Under the pieces are notes generated by a model. The model saw nothing but the letters and a program-made list of their open reading frames with translations, made no database searches and was not told where the DNA came from. Shown piece by piece: positions 46,128-55,108 of a stretch of DNA of 64,000 nucleotides (its first letter is position 1; the number at the start of each line of letters is the position of its first letter). The DNA comes from Caballeronia hypogeia (lineage in GTDB: Bacteria > Pseudomonadota > Gammaproteobacteria > Burkholderiales > Burkholderiaceae): NCBI RefSeq assembly GCF_001544875.2, contig NZ_FCOA02000013.1:1-64000 (forward strand), in the 5' to 3' direction. Both the position numbers and the translations under genes were made by a program.

Positions 46128-46499
46128 ATGGACAAAGCCGTCAAGATTCCCGGCCCCGATCATCCGATCACGATTGAGCCCAGCCCGTCTCGCGTCGTCG
46201 TGAAAGCGGGCGGGCGCGTGATCGTCGATACCCGGGCGGCGCTGTCGCTGCGCGAAGCGTCATATCCGGAAGTGCTTTATGTGCCACGCAAGGACGTGGA
46301 CATGACGCAACTCGAACGCACGTTGCACACGACATATTGCCCTTACAAGGGCGAATGCAGCTATTACAGTATTCCCGCTGGTGGCCAAAAGGCTGTCAAC
46401 GCGGTGTGGTCCTATGAGTCGCCCTACGAGGCCGTCGCCGCGATCAAGGATCATCTCGCGTTCTATCGCGACCGAGTCGATTCGTTCGAAGTCGTTTAG
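46128..46499 (+). CDS. DUF427 domain protein
   Basis: 123 residues, whole-length DUF427: HPITIEPSPSRVVVKAGGRV opens it, the conserved YCPYKGECSYYSI block is at 65-77, and WSYESPYEAVAAIKDHLAFY closes it. The family is cytoplasmic, beta-rich and of unknown function. AGGAAG precedes the start at a normal distance. It converges on the ArgP-like gene with 4 bases between. Confidence 0.92.
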   Translation: MDKAVKIPGPDHPITIEPSPSRVVVKAGGRVIVDTRAALSLREASYPEVLYVPRKDVDMTQLERTLHTTYCPYKGECSYYSIPAGGQKAVNAVWSYESPYEAVAAIKDHLAFYRDRVDSFEVV

Positions 46500-46503
46500 C
46501 GGC

Positions 46504-47397
46504 TCAGTCGAGAAACGATCGGGCGTTGTGTTTGAGCATCGCGCTGAAGTCGTCGAGCCAGCCGAGCGACAGACGCCAGCTTTGCCAGTAAAGATCGACA
46601 TCGAAACGCGCACCCGGCGACACTTCCACGAGTTCGCCGGTTTCCAGTTCGCGCGCGACGAGCCGTTGCGGACACATGCCCCACGCCAGCCCCGACGTAC
46701 ATGCGCGCACGAAGCCCGCACCATGCGGCACGAAGTGCCCGGGCGGGTCGATATCCGTGCGGCTCACGCGCTTGAGAAAGCGCTTTTGTAGCTCATCCTT
46801 CTCGTTGAAATTCACGCATGGAGCGCGGCGTAATGCGTCGCGCGTGAGTCCCTCGCTGAAATGGCGCGAGAAGTAGGCGGGCGAGCAGACCGCGCGATAG
46901 CGCATGCGTCCGAGCTTCATCGAGCGCCAGCCGGGCAGCGCCTCGGCTTGCGTCGTGACGGCGCCTTGCACGTCGCCGGCGCGGATGCGCTGCGCGGTGT
47001 GATCCTGATCGTCCACCACGAGATCGAACAGCAGGTCTCGTTCGATGCAGAATTGCGCGGCTGCCTCGATGAACCAGGTGCTCATGCTGTCGTCATTGAC
47101 CGCGATGCGCAGTTTCGCGCGCCGCTCGCTTGGCGTGCCGGGCAGCGTCGGCATGCGTCCGCCGAGTTCGGCTTCCAGCAACTGAACGCGTTCCGTGTGG
47201 CGGCACAGCAGCGCGCCCGAGGCGGTCGCCTCGCACGGCTGGGCACGCCTGATCAGAAGACTTCCGACACGCTCTTCCAGCAGCTTGACGCGTTGCGACA
47301 CGGCGGAGGGCGTGACGTTAAGTTCCCGCGCAGCGCGTTCGAAGGAGCCGGTGCGAACGACGGCCAGCAGCGCATCCAGCAGGTCATAGTCGAGCAT
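46504..47397 (-). CDS. LysR-family regulator of the ArgP (IciA) type
   Basis: 297 residues. N-terminal HTH with FERAARELNVTPSAVSQRVK, then the LysR ligand domain. The start DYDLLDALLAVVRTGSFE and end match ArgP. In E. coli ArgP senses lysine/arginine and drives the exporter gene argO. Here the divergent gene is an aminotransferase instead, 95 bases away, so a role in basic amino acid turnover is likely. Confidence 0.87.
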   Translation of the reverse strand: MLDYDLLDALLAVVRTGSFERAARELNVTPSAVSQRVKLLEERVGSLLIRRAQPCEATASGALLCRHTERVQLLEAELGGRMPTLPGTPSERRAKLRIAVNDDSMSTWFIEAAAQFCIERDLLFDLVVDDQDHTAQRIRAGDVQGAVTTQAEALPGWRSMKLGRMRYRAVCSPAYFSRHFSEGLTRDALRRAPCVNFNEKDELQKRFLKRVSRTDIDPPGHFVPHGAGFVRACTSGLAWGMCPQRLVARELETGELVEVSPGARFDVDLYWQSWRLSLGWLDDFSAMLKHNARSFLD

Positions 47398-47492
47398 TAG
47401 CGTTCCTTAATCCAAACAAGAAAGTTTAGCTGTTTGAATCCGCCTGCCCAATGCAGACTAGGCTCATTCTTCTGTTCCAATCAGGTCACGCC

Positions 47493-48620
47493 ATGCAAAT
47501 CAAGCCTTTCAAGCTCGAACGCTATTTCGCGCAGCACGAATTCACCGCGCACCATCTGCTGTGCAGTTCAGATCCCGAATCGATGTCCGTCGGCGAGCTG
47601 CTCGCCTTCGAGCCGGACTCGCTCGACGGTCTGCGCGACACCTGGCTCGGCTATACCGAATACCCGGGCGCGCCCGCGCTGCGCCGTGAACTCGCGGCGC
47701 TGTACGAGAATGTCGGGGAACAGGAGATCATCGTGCATACGGGCGCGCAGGAGGCGATCTACTCGTTCATGCAGACGATGCTCGCGCCGGGCGATCACAT
47801 GATCGTTCAAATGCCCGGTTACCAGTCACATTACTCGGTCGCGCAATCCATGGGCGTGAAGGTATCGCCCTGGCTGGCGCGCGAGGAGGCAGGATGGGCG
47901 CCGGACCTCGATGAACTCGCGTCGCTCGTCACGCCCGCCACGCGTGCGCTGGTGATCTGCGCACCGCACAATCCGACCGGTTATCTGCCATCTCGCGATG
48001 TGTTCGATGCGATCGTCGGCTTCGCACGCAAGCATCGCCTATGGCTCTTCAGCGACGAGGTGTATCGCGGACTGGAGCACGATCCCGCCGATCGCCTGTC
48101 CGCCGCATGCGACGTGTATGAGCGCGCGATCTCGCTCGGAGCGTTGTCGAAGACCCACGGTCTCGCGGGTCTGCGCCTCGGATGGATCGCGACGAAAAGC
48201 AGTCAAGCGCTCGAACGCATGAGCACGTTCAAGGACTATCTCACCATCAGCAACAGCGCGCCGAGCGAATATCTGGCGACCATCGCGGTGCGCCATACCG
48301 AGGCCCTGCTCGAACGAAACACCTCCATCGCGCGCGCGAATTTGCGTCTGCTCGACGACTTCTTCGCGCGTCACTCGGACCGCTTCGAATGGCATCGGCC
48401 GCGCGCGGGAACGATCGGCTTCGTGCGTCTGAAGCACGCACACGCCGCCCGGTTCTGCGCGGAACTGCTCGAAGGCACGGGCGTGCTGCTGCTGCCTTCG
48501 ATGCTCGTCGATCATGGCGACGCGCATGTGCGTCTGGGCTTCGGCAGACGCAACATGCCCGAAGTGCTCGCCATCCTCGAAGCCTACTTGGCCGCGACCG
48601 TCACGAGCACGGCATCCTGA
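47493..48620 (+). CDS. PLP-dependent aminotransferase, class I/II
   Basis: 375 residues, fold type I. The PLP Lys is K220 in GALSKTHGLAGLRLGW; HNPTGYLPS and the conserved Asp/Tyr in SDEVYRGLEH are present. The N-terminal part (LERYFAQHEFTAHHLLCSSD) resembles the capreomycidine-synthase/VioD-like group, but I cannot fix a substrate. Divergence from an ArgP-like regulator hints at an arginine- or lysine-related amine donor. AGGT lies about 8 bases upstream of the start. Confidence 0.87.
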   Translation: MQIKPFKLERYFAQHEFTAHHLLCSSDPESMSVGELLAFEPDSLDGLRDTWLGYTEYPGAPALRRELAALYENVGEQEIIVHTGAQEAIYSFMQTMLAPGDHMIVQMPGYQSHYSVAQSMGVKVSPWLAREEAGWAPDLDELASLVTPATRALVICAPHNPTGYLPSRDVFDAIVGFARKHRLWLFSDEVYRGLEHDPADRLSAACDVYERAISLGALSKTHGLAGLRLGWIATKSSQALERMSTFKDYLTISNSAPSEYLATIAVRHTEALLERNTSIARANLRLLDDFFARHSDRFEWHRPRAGTIGFVRLKHAHAARFCAELLEGTGVLLLPSMLVDHGDAHVRLGFGRRNMPEVLAILEAYLAATVTSTAS

Positions 48621-49297
48621 CGATACGCAGCCGGAAACATCTGCTTCAGATTGCCGATCTTCGGAAGATCGTTGATCGCGATGTACGGGCTTTCCGGATG
48701 TTCCGTCAGATAGTTCTGGTGATAGCCTTCGGCCGGATAAAAGCCCTTGTAGTCTTCGACCTTCGTCACGATCTTGCCGCTATAGACATGGGCCTTGTCG
48801 AGTTGCACGATATATTCATTCGCGATATCGCGCTGCGCGGCATTGGTCGGAAACACCGCCGAACGGTATTGCGTGCCATGATCCGGGCCCTGATAGTTCA
48901 ACTCGGTCGGGTTGTGCGCGACCGAGAAGAATATCTGCAGAAGCTTGCCGTAGCTGATCTGGGCAGGGTCGTAAGTCACGCGCACGGATTCCGCGTGGCC
49001 GGTATCGCCTTCGCTCACGCGATCGTATTGCGCGGTATCCGCCGCACCGCCCGCATACCCCGACATCACTTCCTTCACGCCGCGCACGTGCTGAAACACG
49101 CCTTGCACGCCCCAGAAGCATCCGCCCGCGAACACGGCCGTTTCGGTGTGCGCGCTGCCGGCGGTTTCGTCGTGGGCGGGCGGCGGAATCCTGACTGCCG
49201 GCTCGCTCGAATGCGCGGCGCGCTGCAATGCGAATGCGCCCGCGAACAGCACGGCTACGCTCGCGACCTTGAAAGTCTTGCTGGTGGTTCTCAACAT
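48584..49297 (-). CDS. msrA: Peptide methionine-(S)-sulfoxide reductase, exported form
   Basis: 237 residues. A signal segment VASVAVLFAGAFALQRAA (about 11-28) predicts periplasmic location. The catalytic Cys is C60 in FAGGCFWGVQ. GYAGG, the conserved THTEVV-like region and the EGYHQNYL motif are typical. It lies 23 bases downstream of dipZ in the msrB-dipZ-msrA operon. GAGGAG precedes the start. Its 3' end overlaps the convergent aminotransferase gene by 37 bases. Confidence 0.93.
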   Translation of the reverse strand: MLRTTSKTFKVASVAVLFAGAFALQRAAHSSEPAVRIPPPAHDETAGSAHTETAVFAGGCFWGVQGVFQHVRGVKEVMSGYAGGAADTAQYDRVSEGDTGHAESVRVTYDPAQISYGKLLQIFFSVAHNPTELNYQGPDHGTQYRSAVFPTNAAQRDIANEYIVQLDKAHVYSGKIVTKVEDYKGFYPAEGYHQNYLTEHPESPYIAINDLPKIGNLKQMFPAAYRQDAVLVTVAAK

Positions 49298-49320
49298 GAC
49301 TGCTCCTCGATAAGTCTCGT

Positions 49321-51129
49321 TCAACCGAACGTGAACGCGTACGCTTCGACACCCGGGTCGAGAAATTCGATGGTGAAGGTGCGGTCCGCAACCGGACCCG
49401 ATTGCCGCACGAGCTGGTAGAGCCGCTCTTCCTTCACCGTGCCGGTTCCGTCGGCCTGCACGTCGCTGCCGTGCGATGCGCCCGGCGCCGCTCCGTCGAT
49501 GCTCACGCGAAAACGCACCGGCTTGCCATCCTTCGACGGCCCGAGCACGAGATGCAGATCGCGCGCATGAAAGCGATACACGATGCGCCCGTTCGAGCCT
49601 TCCAGCGTCGCATGCTCCGCGCCGACCTTCCACGCGCCGGCCAGGCCCCAGTCGTTGACATCGAGCGCCTTGGGCGCGCTGTAATCTTGGATACGGTCGG
49701 CTGCCTGCCCGCCCGGCGACATGAACTGCTCGGCGCGCTCATAGCCGATATACGTCTCGGGCGAGCGCATGTCCGCGTTGTCGGCCTGCATCATCGCGCC
49801 GTTGCCGGAGGCTTCGTCATTGCTCTTCGCGGTCATCGCCGTTGCGGGCGATGCGCCATGACCCGCTTCCGCGAGCAATTGCTGGATCACATGCTCGGAA
49901 TGCGCGTAATCGCCTTCGCCGAAGTGGTGATAGCGGATATTGCCTTGTGCGTCGATGAAATAATGCGCCGGCCAATACTGATTGTTCAACGCGCGCCAGA
50001 TTGCGTAGTTGTTATCGATCGCGACGGGATAGTCGATGCCGAGATCGTGAATCGCCTGCTTGACGTTGTCGACGTTGCGCTCGAATGCAAACTCCGGCGC
50101 GTGCACGCCGATCACGACGAGCCCCTGATCGCGATACTTCTGCGCCCAGCTCTTCAGATAGGGCAGCGTGCGCAGGCAGTTGATGCACGAATACGTCCAT
50201 ACATCGACCAGCACCACCTTGCCGCGCAATGCTTCCTTCGTGAGCGGCGGCGAGTTGAGCCACTGCACCGCGCCGTCGAGCGAAGGCAGCGTGCCTTCCA
50301 CGGGCAGCGGCGCGGGATTAGCGGACCTGGGCGGCTCGGCGCTCGCGCGCATCATGGCCGGGCCGTCGTGGTTCGCGTTGGCGGACTTCATCATCGCGCC
50401 ATTTTTATTGGAGAGCTTGTCGACGAGTTGCTGTTCGATGCCCGAGGTCGCCACCGTCGAGACGCGAGCGAGCACGCCGGTGTCGAGCCCGAGCGCGATC
50501 GCCACGACGCCAAGCAGCATCGCCGCGCCGATGCCGCGCCGGACCCATTCGCCTGCGCCGAGCGAGCGCTTCATTGCGGTGAACACGCGTCCGCCGATCA
50601 GCAGCGCGACCGCGAGCGAGGTCGCAGCGCCCGCCGCGTAGGCGAGCAGCAGGAAGGTCGTGCCGGCGCTCGCTCCGTTGAGCGCTGCGCCCGTCAGCAC
50701 GAGACCGAGGATCGGTCCCGCGCAGGGCGCCCACAACAGGCCCGTCGCGATGCCGAGCACGAACGAGCCGCCCGCGCTCGGCTTGCCGTCACCGCGTTGT
50801 GCGAACGCGCTCAGCCGATTGCCGGCATTGACGAGCGGATGCATCACACGCTCGGCCAGGCTCGGCAGCAGCAGTGTGAGACCGAACACCGCGAGCAACG
50901 CGATGGCGGCCCAGCGGCCATACTGATTCGCCTGCGTGACCCAGCCGCCACCTACGGCCGCGAGCGTCGCGACCGCGGCGAAGGTCAGGCCCATTCCGGC
51001 GAGAAGCGGCAGTCCGCTCTTGACGAAGGGCTGGTCCGCACGCGAGAAAACGAAAGGAAGCACTGGCAGGATGCACGGACTGAGAATCGTCAGCGCGCCG
51101 CCGAGATAGGCAAGAACGATGAGCACCAT
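49321..51129 (-). CDS. DipZ-type cytochrome c biogenesis/thioredoxin fusion protein
   Basis: 602 residues in three parts. A CcdA-like membrane domain (about 1-220, with LSPCILPVLPFVFSR and WAPCAGPILG carrying the redox Cys pair), a periplasmic thioredoxin/TlpA-like domain with SCINCLRTLP (C315, C318), and a C-terminal beta-sandwich (from YIGYERAEQF). It carries electrons from cytoplasmic thioredoxin to periplasmic partners. Lying between msrB and msrA, it is the likely electron donor of both. Two linkers contain the odd Met-rich motif NGAMM. Confidence 0.92.
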   Translation of the reverse strand: MVLIVLAYLGGALTILSPCILPVLPFVFSRADQPFVKSGLPLLAGMGLTFAAVATLAAVGGGWVTQANQYGRWAAIALLAVFGLTLLLPSLAERVMHPLVNAGNRLSAFAQRGDGKPSAGGSFVLGIATGLLWAPCAGPILGLVLTGAALNGASAGTTFLLLAYAAGAATSLAVALLIGGRVFTAMKRSLGAGEWVRRGIGAAMLLGVVAIALGLDTGVLARVSTVATSGIEQQLVDKLSNKNGAMMKSANANHDGPAMMRASAEPPRSANPAPLPVEGTLPSLDGAVQWLNSPPLTKEALRGKVVLVDVWTYSCINCLRTLPYLKSWAQKYRDQGLVVIGVHAPEFAFERNVDNVKQAIHDLGIDYPVAIDNNYAIWRALNNQYWPAHYFIDAQGNIRYHHFGEGDYAHSEHVIQQLLAEAGHGASPATAMTAKSNDEASGNGAMMQADNADMRSPETYIGYERAEQFMSPGGQAADRIQDYSAPKALDVNDWGLAGAWKVGAEHATLEGSNGRIVYRFHARDLHLVLGPSKDGKPVRFRVSIDGAAPGASHGSDVQADGTGTVKEERLYQLVRQSGPVADRTFTIEFLDPGVEAYAFTFG

Positions 51130-51166
51130 GATCGTGTCGTCTGTTGAATGGTTGGAAACTCGCGAC

Positions 51167-51682
51167 TTACGCCGCGCCGGGTGTGAAGTTCATCGCGATG
51201 CCGTTCATGCAATAGCGCAGGCCGGTGGGTTTCGGCCCGTCGTCGAAGACGTGTCCCAGATGACCGCCGCAGCGCCGGCAATGCACCTCCGTGCGTTCCA
51301 TGCCGAACGAGCCATCCACACGAGTGCCGACCGCATGATCGAGTGGGGCCCAGAAGCTCGGCCAGCCGGTGTGGCTCTCGAACTTGGTGCGCGATGAAAA
51401 CAGCGCGAGCTGGCATCCCGCGCAACTGAACGTGCCCGCGCGATGCTCGTCGTTCAGCGGGCTCGTGTAAGGGCGCTCGGTGCCTTCGCGGCGCAGCACG
51501 TCGTATTGCGCGGGCTTGAGCAGGCGGCGCCATTCGTCGTCGCTGTGAGCGACTTCGAACTGCTCTCGCGATAACGTTTGCGACGGCGCACCGGCAGCCA
51601 ACGCGCGTAGGCGTGTGCTCATGGCGAACGCTGCGGCGGCGGCCGCGGCGCCGGTCAGAAGAAAGCGGCGGCGGGTTTGCAT
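51167..51682 (-). CDS. msrB: Peptide methionine-(R)-sulfoxide reductase, exported form
   Basis: 171 residues. It begins with a Tat-type signal (TRRRFLLTGAAAAAAAFA). Zinc-binding Cys pairs are in SCAGC and CRRCGGHLGHVF, and the catalytic Cys is C158 in RYCMNGIAMNF. Tat export suggests it folds with its zinc in the cytoplasm. It is the first gene of the operon, diverging from a two-component system. Confidence 0.93.
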   Translation of the reverse strand: MQTRRRFLLTGAAAAAAAFAMSTRLRALAAGAPSQTLSREQFEVAHSDDEWRRLLKPAQYDVLRREGTERPYTSPLNDEHRAGTFSCAGCQLALFSSRTKFESHTGWPSFWAPLDHAVGTRVDGSFGMERTEVHCRRCGGHLGHVFDDGPKPTGLRYCMNGIAMNFTPGAA

Positions 51683-51870
51683 GATGCTTCCTCGTGGGCG
51701 AGTGGGTTAGCGGCATCGTAGTCGCGCGCCTATCCCCAAGTCCTCACCGAAAGTTAAATTAAATGTGATACTTGGCCCGCGCGCTTTTCTGCACAATGGA
51801 AAGGCGGCATGGTTGTCGCCTTTCTCTTCTCATTGCGCATCTTTCGTGCGCCCGTCCATAACATTCATTA
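51683..51870. promoter_or_regulatory. Shared divergent promoter region of the msr operon and the two-component genes
   Basis: 188 bases between the msrB start and the response-regulator start. An AT-rich segment (51742-51772, with AAAGTTAAATTAAATGTG) is the natural place for promoters in both directions. No clear direct repeat for an OmpR-type regulator could be proved by eye. Confidence 0.45.
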
Positions 51871-52602
51871 ATGGATCGACCGAAACGCATTCTGATCGTC
51901 GAGGACGACATGCACATCGCCGATGTGCTGAGTCTCAATCTGCGCGACGAGCGCTATGAGGTCGTGCACAGCGCCGATGGCGCGGAAGGCTTGCGCCTGC
52001 TGGAGCAGGGCGGCTGGGACGCGCTGATTCTCGACCTGATGCTGCCCGGCGTCGACGGGCTCGAAATCTGTCGCCGCGCGCGGGCGATGACGCGCTATAC
52101 GCCCATCATCATCACGAGCGCGCGTTCCAGTGAGGTGCATCGCATTCTCGGGCTCGAACTCGGCGCGGACGACTACCTCGCCAAGCCGTTCTCCGTGCTG
52201 GAACTCGTCGCGCGCGTGAAGGCGCTGCTGCGGCGCGTGGATGCCGTCGCGAAGGACTCGCGGCTGGATGCGGGCAGCATCGAAGTGGCGGGGATAGCGA
52301 TCGATCCGGTTGCGCGCGAGGCCTGGGTGGATGGCGCGCGCATCGAGCTCACGCCGCGAGAATTCGATCTGCTTTATCACTTCGCGCGTCATCCGGGCAA
52401 GGTGTTCTCGCGCATGGATCTGCTCAACGCCGTGTGGGGTTATCGTCACGAAGGTTATGAGCACACCGTCAATACGCATATCAACCGTCTGCGCGCGAAG
52501 ATCGAGAAAGATGCCGCCGATCCGCAACGCATTCTCACCGTATGGGGTCACGGCTACAAGCTCGCGGCCGATGCGCCTTCACACGGAGGCGCCGCGCCGT
52601 GA
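51871..52602 (+). CDS. OmpR-family response regulator
   Basis: 243 residues. Receiver domain with phospho-Asp D55 in ALILDLMLPGVDG and the conserved Lys in DDYLAKPF. The C-terminal winged helix (about 130-235) has ELTPREFDLLYHFARHPGKV and HTVNTHINRLRAKIE, typical of OmpR/PhoB. Its stop codon overlaps the kinase start codon (GTGA). It diverges from msrB-dipZ-msrA, which it may control. Confidence 0.94.
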   Translation: MDRPKRILIVEDDMHIADVLSLNLRDERYEVVHSADGAEGLRLLEQGGWDALILDLMLPGVDGLEICRRARAMTRYTPIIITSARSSEVHRILGLELGADDYLAKPFSVLELVARVKALLRRVDAVAKDSRLDAGSIEVAGIAIDPVAREAWVDGARIELTPREFDLLYHFARHPGKVFSRMDLLNAVWGYRHEGYEHTVNTHINRLRAKIEKDAADPQRILTVWGHGYKLAADAPSHGGAAP

Positions 52603-54101
52603 AGCTCACGCTCTCGCAACGGCTCTTCGCCGTGTTCTGCGTCTTGCTGCTCGCGTGTTGCGGCGCGTCCGCGTGGTTGCAGATACGCGCGAGCGATCTG
52701 CGCGAAAAGGAGGTCATTCAGAGTCTGTCACGCGGGCTCGCGGCGCATATCGCGCATGACGGCACGCTCGCCGACGCCAGGGATATCGACGCACCGGCCG
52801 TGCGCCGTCTGTTCAGTCAACTGATGGTGGTGAACCCGAGCGTCGAGGTCTATCTGCTCGACGACACCGGTCGTATCCGCGCGGACGACGCGCCGCCGGG
52901 CCATCTGAAGCGCGAACGCGTGGACCTGGCGCCCGTCCGCGATTTCCTCAACGGCGATCCGCTGCCTATCCTGGGCGACGATCCGCGCAGCGACGACAAG
53001 CGCAAGGTCTTTAGCGCCGCGCCGCTCGCCGCGCCCGGCAAGCCGCCGTTCGGCTATGTCTATGTGGTGCTGCTCGGCGAAGAACACGATGCGCTGGCCG
53101 CGAAGGCTTCGGCGAGCGCGGTCTTGCGCACGACGCTCGCTTCGATGGCGCTGGTCACGTTGCTCGGGCTGGTGGCGGGCGTGGTCGCGTTCGGGCTCGT
53201 CACGCGACCGCTGCGCCGCCTGACCGATGCCATGCGAAAATTCGACGCGCGCGGCACGCCTGCCGAGCAACCCTTGCCGCCGCTGCCTTCGAGCGCAGGC
53301 GCTGACGCTCCGGCCAACGAACGCGACGAAATCGTCGTGCTGGAGCGCGCGTTCGCGCAGATGGCCGGGCGCATCGGCGAGCAATGGCGCGAGCTGGGAC
53401 GTCAGGACCGCGAGCGCCGCGAAATGGTCGCCAATATCTCGCACGATCTGCGCACGCCGCTTTCGTCGCTGCACGGCTATCTGGAAACACTGTCGCTCAA
53501 GTCCGACACGCTGGCCGAGGCCGAACGCCGCCGGTATCTGTCGATCGCGCTCGCGCAAAGCGCGAAGGTCGGTCATCTCGCGCAATCGCTGTTCGAACTG
53601 GCGAAACTCGAACATGGCATGGTCGCGCCGGATACCGAGCCGTTCTCGCTCGCCGATCTCGTGCAGGACGTATTCGAGAAATTCGAATTGCCTGCGCAAT
53701 CGCGCGGCGTGCGTCTTTCCGCGCAGATCGCGCCGCGTCTATCCGCGGTTATGGCGGACCTTGGCATGATCGAACGCGTACTCACGAATCTGCTCGACAA
53801 CGCTATTCGCCATACGCCGGCGCAAGGCACGGTCGAAGTGACGCTCGAGAACGCGGGCGAGCGCGTCGAAGTCACAATCAGCGATACCGGCTCGGGCATC
53901 GCGCCCGCGCTGCGCGAGGCGCTGTTTCAACGGCCCTTCGCTTCGGGCGACGCACATCGTGGCGGCCTGGGCCTGCTTATCGTGCAGCGCATGCTGCAAT
54001 TGCATGGCAGCCAGATCCGTCTCGTCGAGACGGACCGTGCGGGGACCACGTTCCGCTTCGATCTGCCGTCTGCCGTCGCTCAGACCGGCCTCGCTCGATG
54101 A
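52599..54101 (+). CDS. Sensor histidine kinase paired with the OmpR-type regulator
   Basis: 500 residues, GTG start overlapping the regulator's stop codon. First membrane helix about 8-26 (with Cys residues FCVLLLACCGA), periplasmic sensor about 30-180, second helix about 183-205, HAMP, HisKA with H282 in NISHDLRTPLSS, and HATPase with DNAIRH and GGLGLLIVQRML. The periplasmic part has no Cys and only one or two Met, so a Met/Cys oxidation switch as in HprS is not obvious. Confidence 0.93.
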   Translation: MKLTLSQRLFAVFCVLLLACCGASAWLQIRASDLREKEVIQSLSRGLAAHIAHDGTLADARDIDAPAVRRLFSQLMVVNPSVEVYLLDDTGRIRADDAPPGHLKRERVDLAPVRDFLNGDPLPILGDDPRSDDKRKVFSAAPLAAPGKPPFGYVYVVLLGEEHDALAAKASASAVLRTTLASMALVTLLGLVAGVVAFGLVTRPLRRLTDAMRKFDARGTPAEQPLPPLPSSAGADAPANERDEIVVLERAFAQMAGRIGEQWRELGRQDRERREMVANISHDLRTPLSSLHGYLETLSLKSDTLAEAERRRYLSIALAQSAKVGHLAQSLFELAKLEHGMVAPDTEPFSLADLVQDVFEKFELPAQSRGVRLSAQIAPRLSAVMADLGMIERVLTNLLDNAIRHTPAQGTVEVTLENAGERVEVTISDTGSGIAPALREALFQRPFASGDAHRGGLGLLIVQRMLQLHGSQIRLVETDRAGTTFRFDLPSAVAQTGLAR

Positions 54102-54110
54102 ACAAAAAAA

Positions 54111-54132
54111 AGCCCGGCAAATCTGCCGGGCT
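54111..54132. terminator. Terminator after the kinase gene
   Basis: Perfect 9-base arms AGCCCGGCA (54111-54119) and TGCCGGGCT (54124-54132), loop AATC, preceded by an A-run (54103-54110). Read on the minus strand it is a classical intrinsic terminator with a U-tail; on the plus strand, which is the kinase gene's direction, it lacks a U-run. Possibly bidirectional. Confidence 0.7.
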
Positions 54133-55108
54133 GAATGGGATGGTCATCGCCTGCGCCTGATACGCGCCGTTGGGATGCGCGTGTGGCGTTGCCCGGTCTG
54201 ACCATCCGCGTGGACGTTCGGTTGTAACGATGCGCGATGACTCGTGCAAATAGCCCGGACGTCATCGTGCATGTGTTTCATGACACGTTTTAACCCTTCA
54301 GCCTTAAACCAATCTTAAGACCCATGGCAGGTGCAGCCAGCGTGCGATGAGCCCGGGGCGGGCGCCTTTCCCTCGGTCGCTGGCGAAAGCGTTCCTATCT
54401 TTTAAACATTGATTGAATGGACATCTTTAGTGATTGTTTCTTAATACGAAAACGTCATTGAAAAGCAATGCACTTTAAGCAAAATATGCCGACTGACAGT
54501 GGCGTGAAAGCTAGCTGCATCCTTAATGTGGAAACTTTCCTTGGTTTACCACGATATGTTTGCTAGCATGTAATCGGATCGCAGCCGCCGCAGGAGCTTT
54601 CGGTCAAAGGGCACGGCGCTGTGGCGTGGCATTCAATACGGCTCATCGAAGCCGAATAGAGACGGAGCGTGCGGGCCATAGCCTTGTACAGCCTCGCTGT
54701 TCGACCCCTGAGTATCGCAAGTTCACTGCTGCGCCGGCAACAGTGTGGTGTCGTGCGCGCATTTGCAGGCGCAGTCGCAAGCGTAACCGCAATATCAGGA
54801 TAAGCACAGACGACTAACGCATTTCTTGTTTTCGATTCTCCGCATCTTTCTTTTCGAAGCGAGAAACTAAACATGCAATGCGATAAAACGCGTCGGGCGC
54901 AATAACTTCGTCCTATTGCCCGAACGTGACCGGTTTCGCGCATCGTGCACTTTCGCGCGACGCGCATTATCGGATTGGCGCGATGACGAATGTCGCGCAT
55001 ATCTCTTGGCGTTGCAGGTGATTTCCAGGCAATCGGTTACCGTCTTCGAAATTCGCATGACGGTGGGATGTCGCACGCATACGAACCGCGCGCAATGCGG
55101 GAGGAAAC
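54133..55108. other. AT-richer intergenic kilobase, no gene supported
   Basis: About 975 bases. The part around 54390-54580 is clearly AT-richer than the rest of the window. Frames on both strands (such as a 145-codon one on the minus strand at 54563-55000) lack ribosome sites and recognisable motifs. A weak promoter pair TTGGTT (54543) and TAGCAT (17-base spacing) may read to the right. It could be horizontally acquired or H-NS-bound DNA. Confidence 0.45.

Noticed and set aside
54563..55000. A 145-codon frame on the minus strand in the AT-richer intergenic kilobase
   Set aside because: No ribosome site, many Arg and Cys residues scattered without pattern, no family resemblance.
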